A stretch of 64,000 nucleotides of DNA from Rhynchonema sp. JSB1_4 (taxonomy: Eukaryota > Nematoda > Chromadorea > Monhysterida > Xyalidae): NCBI GenBank assembly GCA_030248065.1, contig JASAMV010001315.1, positions 1-64,000 on the forward strand, in the 5' to 3' direction. Below are positions 49,601-60,400 of this stretch, in pieces. Each line of letters starts with the position of its first letter. Within the stretch, counting starts at the first letter, position 1. The position numbers were made by a program, and so were the translations under genes. Below the pieces are notes generated by a model, which did not search any database, had not been told where the DNA came from, and saw only the letters and a program-made list of their open reading frames with translations.

Positions 49601-52600
49601 CAGATCCGTCTCGGGAACCCACATTCGGGGTCGCATCGGGATGGGCGGGGCCTGGATGAGGCCAAAGCCTAAGAATCGACCCACACTGCTGCCAGGCTCA
49701 ACTCAGATGGCCAGAAAGGGTGGCGGATCCAAAGTTTTTCGCGTCTGAAATGTCGTATTAAAGTCGTCCCCCCCCGTTTGACCAACCAACAGTGCTGATT
49801 AGTGTTCCAGCAAAGAAGAATGCCTGTCCGAATGACCAGTTTGTGTCCGCAGACACATTCATGATCGGGGAGATGCCCGTGGACGTCGCCAGATGCACCC
49901 GGTTGATCAACTCCTCGAGGTCGCGCTCTGCAAAGCGAGGGGACGCACTTTTGTGGTCACACTGTGGGCAGAACTGAAATTTTGAATGACTGTCGTGTGG
50001 GCTCCACTATGGCGGACTGGGGAACTGACTTGACTTGAACCAAAGTGGGGTCACTTCGGAAGCTGAATGTTTTTATTGTCGATCATCGGCCTGGTAACAC
50101 TCATAAATATACATGACCAGATACACCGTGTTTGCAATGCAGGTCGTATGTTTCGGACTTGAGAACTCAACCTGAGCCCCTCTGGACCTATAGACTACCA
50201 AACGCCAAGTCCCATCAAATATTTGAGATCCACTCCATCCGCTCTAACCGGTTTTGCAAATATCACATATTGAAATATTTAGGTCAAATCAGAAAGACGT
50301 CGGGCGCGTGAGCTTGAAAGTCAGAAATGCATAGCAGGGCAGAATGCTTTGCACAGGAAAACCCACCGGGAATGCTGAACTCAGTGCGAAACCGTGTGAG
50401 AAAATGGTCGAATTTAACCCTTCGCATTTGATCGTCGTGATGTTCCAAGGCCATGAACACAATAGCGCCCAACATCAGGTACGCGAACATGAGACATATG
50501 GCCAGCGTGAATACAGCCGATAAATGCAACTTTGTGTGCCTGCACATTCTTATTACTGACGGACACAACGGTGCGCGCCTGTTGTGAAATCTATATTTGG
50601 AATTATTTAACGAAAACGCGAGCATCAGAAATCAGACATAATGGGAACTGAGTTTTTTTAGGAACCATGAAATTGCGGTGTACGCAACACAATATTGACA
50701 TAAAAACGGCAATTATACGCAAACTAAACTGTATCCTGGCGAATCTTGTGCTAGAATCCACAAAAATTATATTCAGATGTAATGAGAAGTGGACTTTAAA
50801 AAATTTGACATCATGCGAGTGAGACCTATTTTGGCAGCTACACGATCAACAAAACCGTCTGGCTTTCAAAAAAGGCAGACTAGAAATTGAAACATCCCGT
50901 CACTTCAAACATGTTGCGGTGTGTTTTTAAGCGTCTAAAAACAAATTAATGCGATTAGGAGGCAGAAGTGACGTATTTTCCAGAATGGTAGACTCGGTAC
51001 ATTCTTCACTCACGCCTACGTGTTGGCAATCGGGAAAATTGAAATAAAACTAAGTGCAGCAAAATATACGCATGTCCGAGTATGTACTTCTGCCAAGCAA
51101 ATACATGTGCACACAAACACTATAACAGTGGTGACCATTTTCAGTGAGCGCAAACAACATATACTTATAAAAACTATTTTGCTCCGGGTGTGGGTTGCGT
51201 GTCAAAGTTTGCAGAAAATTTCAGTGGAAGAAAACAGTGCAACTGTGCAGAAATCACTGCGTTGTATGGGGTAGATCATAGCAAAAAATAAAGAGCTGCA
51301 CTGGATCTTTGTCCACACACAACTCTCCACAGCTGAGCGGGCAACGTAGGTAGGTACTGTACATAGGATACGTACAGTAGGTATGCACGTATGTATCCTG
51401 CATTTGTTTCCATATGCTTGCTTTTGAACGTGGTTTCCCAACCAAATTGTGACTACTGATCTCCAAAAATCCTGGTGTTGTTTGTGCACCAATCCCCATG
51501 CACGTGCGTGCACGCCAGCAGCATACACTAAACATCAGTAAGACTACTCCAAACCCAAGACCCAACCCAACTTGCAAGGTGGTGTGTGCATGTGGCACGC
51601 CTAAAGTGTTGCGCCGTGGAAGGCAGACAGCCGCGGCACACGGGTCAGGATGAAAAAAACGAGAAAATATCAGAACAAACCAGACATGCAACTTTCATGT
51701 ACTGTATCTGCACTATTGGCTGCATACCGGGGGTCGCTGGCCTGGTGTGCACCTGGCGCACCCTCCGGTTATGTGCAAAAATTAGAGCGCAACCGGAAAC
51801 AGGCAACCAGAACAGGAGTTTCACTGCAGAACACCGAACGCTAGTTCGTAACGGCGCCTGAACATTTCGCAACAATTGAAACGGCAGACAGCAGATCTGA
51901 TGAACAAGCACAGCATGGCATTTTGAACCCTTTCCGCAGTTAAGGACACCACACATAGTCACATGCAGGAGCTGTTCTCTGTTTACACTGAACCAGCCTC
52001 TACTCTGTGCATTTCTGCACAAATCCCATGCCCACTCCCAGGACTCGAACTTGCGACCAAGCTCCAGACCCGGGTCAGACAATGATCAGCGAACTGAGCA
52101 ATAAAACACAAACCCTGGTAGACGTTGTCCTGACAATACTTTTGGGAGAAACGTGTCAAACGTGTTGCGCTAAGCGTGGCATTTCGCAAATCACTACATT
52201 AGACTTTTGTGTTGAGCGGCTGGCAGTCACGTGACCGCTGCAGCTAATACACGCAGAATGCGCTTTACGGATCAGGCAACGCGTTTGAAAAGTTTTCCCA
52301 AGAGACCTAAACCTGTGCCCAAGATGGAAAAGTATTTTATTTCGGACGACGGAAAGATAAGGTAAATGATTTTTCTCTTTTGAGTGTAGGTTCGCTAAGG
52401 TTCGGTGATTCGGCTTCTGTGGACGGGGCCCAGTTCACAAAGTGTCTAAACGGAAACTTCCCATCATTGCCCCACCCACCGGTCAAGCACTGCTCGTGTT
52501 TTGCCATGAAATCAATTTTGAAATCCCTGAATATGTGCAGTTTCTGCTGCATTTGTCGGTACTCCAACATTGAATAGGCGGCAGCACCGAAACACACGTA

Positions 52601-52993
52601 GCAGAACAGGAACAGCGCGCCAACACACAGACGCAACGTGCTCGGACGCAGCTCGAGGGCCGTACCTGTGGGGAAAGTGGGACAGAATCAACGGTCGCGG
52701 TCGAGCTATGTACAACGCCGAGCAAAAACTTTAGTTTTGCATCTCTGTTGGATATTTCGAGATCCTGCAGCAATTCCACAATCTCGTTCAAACACAACAA
52801 CGTGGTCGGCTCCGCAACTGAATTGGTCGGAACCAGCCCCCTATCACCCGCCTGCGGTCGGCTAAATTTTCAGACCAGACACACTTGCGCCCCAGAGCTC
52901 TATATTGAAAAGTCCGATTTATTACACACTTGTGTACTCACCATGAAGTTTGTGCATGATACGCTGTTCCATCGCAAAATATTCCAAGCCCAT
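46633..52993 (-). CDS. Two-pore-domain K+ channel, TWIK type
   Basis: Ten exons in phase: 52942-52993 (ATG 52993), 52480-52665, 49787-49927, 49135-49313, 48807-48925, 48191-48264, 47823-47888, 47215-47348, 46633-46866, with 50367-50555 as an alternative to the second. TM1 [20 protein letters not shown]; extracellular cap ending HEQCLT plus [13 protein letters not shown] and an N-glycosylation site NVS; first filter TVGYGH; second filter TIGLGDY, split by an intron after the Gly codon's first base. The TIGLG second filter, the cap Cys and [18 protein letters not shown] match TWIK-1-like (KCNK1/6) channels rather than TREK, TASK or THIK. It sets background K+ conductance at the plasma membrane as a dimer. 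The C-terminal tail is Ser/Glu-rich, ending at TGA-equivalent stop 46633. Confidence 0.96.
48309..48473. mobile_element. MITE with CAGTNCC ends, TA duplication (family C, copy 2)
   Basis: TA flanks at 48307-48308 and 48474-48475. Arms of about 66 bases (left CGGTACCAGCTGCAATTCTG, right complement CAGTGCCAGCTGCAATTCTA), nearly identical; the arms contain GCAGGCTCAGCCTGCAGGCG palindromes. It lies in an intron of the K+ channel gene. Ends match the element at 35027-35229. Confidence 0.9.
50367..50555 (-). CDS. Alternative TM1 exon of the TWIK channel
   Basis: This segment encodes a second TM1 and cap helix ([19 protein letters not shown], then [21 protein letters not shown]). It is 189 bases against 186 for exon 52480-52665, with the same entry and exit phase (1 and 1), and both use the donor GTGGGT, so either can be spliced between exons 52942-52993 and 49787-49927. 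It ends SIP where the other has the cap cysteine (EQCLT). A frame open to an ATG at 50625 means it could instead be an alternative first exon. Confidence 0.8.
52018..52085 (-). repeat. tRNA-like fragment (probable SINE remnant)
   Basis: On the minus strand TTGCTCAGTTCGCTGATCA resembles an A-box region and GCAAGTTCGAGTCCTGG a B box. Spacing is longer than in a real tRNA and the stems do not close, so I read it as a tRNA-derived repeat in the first large intron region of the K+ channel. Confidence 0.45.
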
Positions 52994-54836
52994 GATTGAT
53001 TGCTCAGTAATACAGGTTGATGTTTAAATTAAAATATTGCCCTGGAAAACATGTAATTAAGTGGAATCCGAGGTGAATCCCGAATAAGCCCCCAGGGTCC
53101 CCCGGGAGACTGTATTTTTTGGCATTCTCCGGTTTGGGCAGAATTTTCATTTCTATCATCGTTCAGATAGCATGCTTGCAATTAAAAATACGTTGAGAAA
53201 GCGATCGGAGCATGCGTGAAGTCGACTAAAGGTGCGCTTATACTCGCTCCGAGGGCCAAAAGCAACAAGTGAAGGAACGATCGTTCCTTGTATACAGAAT
53301 CTTTTCACTTCAACCTTCCAGGAGTGGAGATGCTTCGCATTTTACGCCCATGCCGTTCTTTGACGAAGCTCAAAACTGCATGATGTCCAAAACGCCCAAA
53401 TGCAGTATGTCATCGCACATGGGTCATTATTTTGGAAAGGCATCAATGGTCTTCCACCCACACCAGTACCACAGCGCCTCGAAGCACTCTAGCACTCTTC
53501 GTACCCTGCCAGTGCCATAATCTGATTACCAAAAGACGCAATGCACTTACAGCTGATGGATTTCACCTCTTTTGTGCCCAAAAACAAACTGCAAGTTTTT
53601 ACAGGCATTGGCATAAGCGCATTTGTAAGGCACATGAAAGCTGGCGTTCTTTGGGAGCCAAGCAATTTATTTCGCATATAAATCCATTGAACAGCTTCGG
53701 AGGGGCTTAACATTGTGATAGTGGGTATGTGGAAGTCTGAATTCAGGCAAAGGATTTTATGCGCATTGTGAGTCACGCACGAAGGGTCAAACAACTAAAA
53801 AAAATTTGGACCAAAGTTGTGTCGTAACATTTTTATTTAGGTTGACAGCTGTGGCTCTCGTATATTGATGACACGACACAACAAGCACACTAAATTATTC
53901 AGTGAAAGATTTGATTCCACCTGTTTCGTGCTTTATGTTTTTCTGTACCATGCAGACTGGGCGCTACTTGTGTTATTCACCACACACATTTTTCTCAAAC
54001 ACGGCGCTGCAAGCTGCGCAAACAAAGAGCAACAAAACAAAAGCACTGGTCAAAAGTTTTGGGAAGCAGACACTGAGCTTATGATTTTTTATTCTGGTAA
54101 ACACCGTTACGGACGATGCAAAATACCTGGCTATAGGTACCTACATCTGTACATTTGTGCGTGTGGTAGCGATTGTGTTCTTGCTTACAGTCAGCAACAA
54201 ATACAATAGCTATTCAGTTGTAAGCTGCCTATTGCAGCGCATTCTAATGGAGTTTACCAATGTGTGTGACTAGGTGAACCATAATGTAATAAAATTGCTG
54301 ATTTGGCTTTGTCTGCTCAATACTGGTAGATGACATTTCAAAAGATGATTGAGTGTGCCAGTGAAGAACTACATGGATTTTAGATTACGAAGCCCTGAAC
54401 CAGAGAAGCAACATGCATCGAATGATCACCTTATCAGACGGGTGCCATTGCTGTGTGTTTGATACTATCACCCGTTCGTTTGACACCAGCACAGCCGTAA
54501 TATACCCAAGCTGTGTGTTGGGTGGTGCGTCGTGTGTGGTGGAGGTGCACATGTCATATTTCGGAAAATAACAGGTACACCAACCTGCACACCTGGTCGA
54601 CGTCAACACCATACCATATTTAAGGATTTTGTGATTGCTGATCATCAGTCCCAAGAAATCATCAAAATGGATAAACCACTTTAATGGACGATATCGAAAT
54701 TAGGCGTTTACTTATGTTATGTATACGTATGCAGAACACTACATGTACTATTTTCCAGTTCCACTACCACACGTTAGCTCCACTTTTTTATCTTTTGTCA
54801 GCGTGTCTGAGATATCCGTTTAGCACCCCTCTCCGG

Positions 54837-54972
54837 TCCCAAAGGACCAATATCACCTTCAGTGTCTATACGTAACCGATTTTTGTAAATTTTGCGAATA
54901 TCATTCCCAAAGGACCAATATCACCTTCAGTGTCTATACGTAACCGATTTTTGTAAATTTTGCGAATATCAT
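54837..54972. repeat. 68-bp tandem duplication
   Basis: Two consecutive, apparently identical copies (54837-54904, 54905-54972) starting TCCCAAAGGACCAATATCAC. Identity suggests a recent event or an assembly duplication. Confidence 0.95.
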
Positions 54973-55940
54973 TAATGATGCAACAACCAATTTGTGTGTG
55001 CCTCCCAATGCTTACTTTTTTTGGGTCCACTTCTGCAGATCACCGGTAGGTATGGGCAAAGCTGCACTTCTCCTTATTTTTGTTTCCTTGCATTATAAGC
55101 GCATGGATCTGTTTTTGCACACGGATGATCTTTAGTTTCCATGGTGTTCGCATGAAGCAATAGAAACACAAACGATTCACATATATTAGCTGGGCTTCGT
55201 GAAACGCGAACACTGCGTGCATGAAAGCCAGTCTGTTCCACATGTGGTACATCATAGTCGTTGTATTCAAAACATATGAATTTTCATCTTGTTGATAAGA
55301 AGCGAAGTTGATATTGGGAAATGGACTTGTGATTTATGCTGTCTTTCACTCAAATGCACCCACATCAATCTTTGTTTGCGTCGTGGAGCAAAAAAAACTG
55401 GCACCACGCTTGGAAACAAAAAAATCACGACGTTTTTCGTTTTTTGGGCTACGTTTTTGTGGAAGGATGGCAGTATATCCATTTGCTGAAATTCTGCTAC
55501 ACAATGGCGCCATAATGGGCATGTCAATTTTTTAATTGTATTGGTGGCTCGTGTGTTGTGCTCAGAAAAAATCAAACACACCCCTGGTGCACATTCAAGT
55601 GGCTCTATGGCAAATATATATACATACAAACATAAGCGACAAGTCGTGCACCAAAGTGCTGAAAATACACAAGTTTCTTTCTTTGAAATGCAAATTTTTT
55701 GTGTTTACCAACGGTTTAAAAAAACGTTACGAACGTCAGCACAAAAGTTTAAAAGGAAAGGAACAACACCAGACGTGTTTCGCGGGTTACGGACATCAAT
55801 TTAAAAAAAAACTGGCACATAACTTTTTTATGATTTGCGTATCAATCAAACAGCATATTTTATATTTTAGTGCGTGCCTGTGTATTTTATACTGCATGGC
55901 AAAATTTCGCGAAAATTTGCAGCGCGCAACGGGGACTTAA

Positions 55941-56169
55941 GGTCGGTTTATACTCTGACTGCCTGGAAGTAGCAGTCAGAAATTTGTGACTGCTCGTTCG
56001 ATTAGCTCATTGACAGAACAAGAACAGTGGACGGCAGGCAGCGGTCAATGGACAGAGCGGAACAGGCAATCACTGCAAGCAATCACTGCCTTGCCGGGCA
56101 CTTCTGCGTGGTAGTGACTTCTCTGGATTTTGACTTCTACTTCCCGGAAGTCAGAAGTATAAATTGACC
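55941..56169. mobile_element. Inverted-repeat element with GGTC ends
   Basis: Left GGTCGGTTTATACTCTGACT, right complement GGTCAATTTATACTTCTGAC, with internal GGAAGTAGCAGTCAG/GGAAGTAGAAGTCA blocks. Flanks are TTAA and TTTA. A similar end (GGTGCGCTTATACTCGC) is near 53230. Non-coding. Confidence 0.65.
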
Positions 56170-57434
56170 TTTAGCATCGCAGTAATGATGAAAAATACCG
56201 GTTTACAACATGGGTAACATACATAATAATAGCACCCGTTTTGTGTTTGCGTTTGGAATTACATATTTGCATTCCCTACTCAAACCGAAGTGCAGTTGTA
56301 AAGTACGTTCTCATTGCAAAGCAACGCCTTTGACAATAATATTTGGGTCACCCGATATCATTTTGGTCTGATACATAACCTTGAACTGTAATATGTCAGC
56401 CAAAACGATCAAGACAGGTTGCTGTTGATATAAAGTTTGCCCTGTCTGGTGTGCATTTCACCATAATTTGTTTGTGCAGTATCAAAATGATATGATGGTT
56501 CAGTTCGGTTTCACTTTTACCATTCTAGTTTACTCAGAGATTTAGACGAAGTTTTTTATTTTGTTGCCACGGTCAAGTTCAACTGAGCAACTTGTCAAGT
56601 TGAACTTTCAGGATACTCAAGAATTTAGGTTTGGTGAAGGCTGCGGCAGCGGATAACTTTAGTGCGATCAGGGATACTGTACGCTGCCGATTTCAAATGC
56701 CGACTGAGTTCACATAATTGACCAAGCTCCGAAATGCCGGCCAGGTGAGCTGCTTTTGAGACCTTCGTCTTTATGTTGTTATCCAGCGAATCTTTCGAGT
56801 TCGAAAATTTCCGGTTTTATTGCCCTGAACCTCTCCCTGTTGCTGCGGCTCTTATCGAGATTCTGCATGACTTGAGGTTATCGTCACACGCCACTATAGG
56901 CATTGGAAGGATGGAGGCTTTGCTTTTGTTTGAACTTGAAGTGTAATCACCCTCCATTTTGCTGATAACGGCACCACATTGCTTGTATGGCCTGAAAAAC
57001 AACACACTACGTTCAGTGTTATTCGACTTCTTTTGTGCTACGTTAATTTTTATTTGTGGTGTCGTCAAATTCTCAAAATTGGGATCATTAGTCCGACAGG
57101 GAAGAATTGCAATCTTGCAATCATGTCGAAAAATGTTGTTTCTGATGATCAGCTTCTGATTTCTATTCAAACATTGTTGTTGGAAACGATCAAACTACAA
57201 TTATGCGGTAAAATTATACACACAAGCGAGGTCGAAGCCAAAATGCTCTCTTCACGATTCCCGGCGTCTGTATCATCAGAACGCAAATCTTTACATCGTC
57301 ATTTTGACTACGCTTTGCGGATCACAATTTGAGAATTTGACGACACAGAATCGGCAGAAAATAATGCAAGAACTATTGTTGAAGTGCAGGCGTTGATTTA
57401 GTTTACTTGTGCATAAAATCACAACGCCTTAAAA

Positions 57435-60400
57435 ATGCAATCACTGGAATCTCCGAGCAAAGAGCACGCCCCTCTGTTGTTTGAGTAAGTTCCATTTTAG
57501 TGGCCCCTAGCTTGCAGCACAACATTCTGCCACAACTATTTTATATCTCCAGAGGATTCGTCTGATTTCGAGAGTGATTTTGACCCACAGCAGTCCAGAA
57601 AAATCTGATGACAGCCTGAAGTCTGACCGAAACAGTGGAGTCTATATGTAGTACTTTCCAAATTTTCAAATGCGAATTCTGCAGCGATGTGTACTTTTTG
57701 GTTGCCGGTCTTTACCTTTTTCCAATAACGGCGACAGATCATCGTCAAAGTGCGTGCACCAGATGGTCACATGATCCGAAAGCACACACGAGCTGGTGTC
57801 ATGCGTGATCCCAGTCGACCAATACATCCAGTGCGCACCGAGGTGGACCCTCTAGTGGACCTAATCAGCCTGAGCGCCAGGCCTGAGAATCAAATCCGCC
57901 CTTTGCAGACGTGTCGAGCCAGCCGACAAAGGCGCAGGGATTATCGAAATGTCGCTTGCATCGCCCAAGTCCAATGGCGTGCTCACTGAAACATCAACGA
58001 ATTCATCTGACCGGGATGTGGTCGACCCCTTGTACTACACCGTCGACGCGCGAATGGGTGTTGTGGAATCGCTACTGTTTGGGTTTCAGGTTACGTCTCA
58101 TACACATTTACATATTTACTATGGATAGTTTGGTGGTGGGGTTTGTCATTTTCCCAGTGCCGATTAAAAACAATTTACTGAAAACGAATTGGGTGCAGCC
58201 GTTGCCAGCGTTAAAATGACGTTTTCGCGCTAGCCATGTGTCACTCGAGGGGATTAAGAGGGAAACGAACACATAACAGAAGTTGACAGAGCAAATCAAT
58301 ATCGTGGTTCATCCAGTGGCCATGTCTGTGGTGCAAAACAATTCAGTTAAGTTCATTGTGGTGGACTTTGGACAATGCCACTCTTTGAGCCATAAGCCCA
58401 ATCGACCACGTGCATTGTACGTGTCCGACTGATGTTTCAGCAAGTGATGGTATCTGCGAGTGGTGTGGTCGTCGCGCCCCTGATTGTTGCCGATCTGATC
58501 TGTGCGTCGAATGTTGGCTGGGTGCGGGTGCAGTTGGTGAGCACGATGTTGTTCATGGCCGGACTGTCCACCATTCTGCAGAACACCATTGGCATCAGGT
58601 GCATGTTTAGGATTTCCTTTAAGACATTTTTGCTGGATACGGTCCGCTCTCTTCGTATGATGCCTGGATCGAAACCGCCATTTTGGTTTCGTGGGTCGCT
58701 AAACCTTGAATGGTCTTGCAAAACCGGGCAGCACCAAACAGGCATGTAGTAGACGGCTGTGTGATTCAACGGTCTAACACAGTGCGCAAAGACCTGGCAG
58801 ACCCAGGGCATGTGACAGACGCGTTTCCGTCAGCTTGAAAAGAAACATCGGCTAGTTTTATCATCTAGCTGGGTGATGTTGCACATATCATGCATAAAAA
58901 CATCTATCCAAAATTATTGCTTTGCAGAATCCCAGTGTTGCAAGGTGCCAGTTTTGCGTTCATTCCCACGATTGTGGTGTTTGGCGAACAATACCCTTGT
59001 CCGGCACCCACGGTCACGAACAACACTTGTGGCACGTTCAGGTAAATGGTGATTCAGGCGGACACTACTGTAAAGTAAAAGGGTCAACAAAAAGTTGTCC
59101 CTCCGTCCCCGGTGGTGCGGTGCAGCAGGTCATCGTCAGTGCGAAAGCACCGAATGGTCACCTGACCAGTGCCACATGTTGCAGGAACGAGACCTGTCCA
59201 GTTGACGTGAGCCTCACAACACCGAATCCACTGCACACGTTCAGTACGCATGTCGATGAACCTGAATGGGAGGCTCGCATTCTGATTGTGCGTTGGAGCT
59301 TTCTTGGAATTCTTATGTTTTCTGTTTGTATCCATCTACAGAATAAATCCTTGAGAAACTAACACATACAGTACATACATTCCTGATGAAACATTTTCCC
59401 GCCTTACGCGATGTGCATGAATGTGGTGTGCATTCTGTCTAGTGAACAAAGAAGCAAACCGTAGAATGTCAACTTCAGCACCAAAAGCCCATTTATCCGT
59501 CAGATCTCCGGCAGTTTGGCGGCAGCATCGTTGGTTCAGATAATAATCGGTGCATTCGGCTTGATCGGTTTGATTACGAAGCATATCGGCCCGTTGACTG
59601 TCGCTCCTTTGATGTTGTGCTTGGAACTGAGCATCACCCGTGTCTGTCTGAAGGACATGTCGACGAGTTACATGTCCTTGGTGTGAGTGCAGTGATTGAT
59701 TTATAGTTCAGTGCTTAATTATACCTAGCCCTGTATTCTCTGTACAGCCACGATAGATCAAATCTGGTGATTCGTTCTCTGGTGACGCGCTTTTTTGTGT
59801 TTGGTAGTAAGAGATTTACTGACAATGACATCGCCATCGACCATCATCGGTTTACCATGAGCTCTCCGGGTCCGGGAACACCTCTTACATACGTTGCTGG
59901 TGGTTGTGACTGGTGCCATCAGCTTGTAAATACGCTTCATATAAAACGTCATATCAGGACCGCGGCCGATTACCAAGTTTGGCAACGGTCCGGCTACCGT
60001 ATTTAGTACTGTAACTCATCAATGTGATCAACGTGTTTCAGCATGGCCGGTTCCCTACTATTGACAGCGCTCTATTTGCATCAGGTCAAAATCCCGTTAC
60101 CGACTTGTACATGCAAGCCGGGCGAATCGCGATTCAAGAAACAGCCGATTTTCGCTTTATTTCCGGTTGGGAAGAATTATTAAGAAGAAGCCTGTGTCAC
60201 TCACTCATTCACATGGTTTGAGAAGAACATTTTTTAAGCTGTCTTCGTTGAATTTCGAACCGTCGTTAATGAAGAAAGTCTCGTGAGTTCAAGGCAGATT
60301 CGATCCCATTATTCCTTACAGTATCTGATCGCCATCATATTCGTGTGGTCATTATGCGCCATTTTCACCGTAACCAACGTGTTGCCTGAAGGCAACGCCG

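Larger units (their letters stand above)
52994..57434. other. Intergenic stretch without a supported gene
   Basis: Open frames at 53269-53520, 53865-54209 and 55267-55940 show no domain and no splice partners. The region holds a GAATAAGCCCCC-type repeat near 53080, the 68-bp duplication at 54837-54972 and the inverted-repeat element at 55941-56169. It is AT-richer than the genes around it. Confidence 0.55.
5979..58849. repeat. Dispersed 10-mer TGAAACATCA/TGATGTTTCA
   Basis: By eye I found about 39 copies of GAAACATC on either strand, of which about 26 have the full TGAAACATCA. Examples: near 6828, 8312, 9427, 10167, 10612, 10706, 10791, 11008, 12636, 13911, 14067, 18797, 21904, 24764, 26668, 28626, 28967, 31356, 35967, 36506, 38896, 40886, 41145, 41647, 57986 and 58432. 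Copies lie in exons in different frames, in introns and between genes, and flanking bases vary. Confidence 0.85.

Noticed and set aside
53269..53794. Frames of 83-101 residues on both strands
   Set aside because: No recognisable motif, no splice partners, and both strands open equally.
57544..57660. Acidic exon of SLC23 (SSDFESDF frame)
   Set aside because: Exons 57435-57484 and 57909-58089 join in phase without it, and it has no donor in frame.
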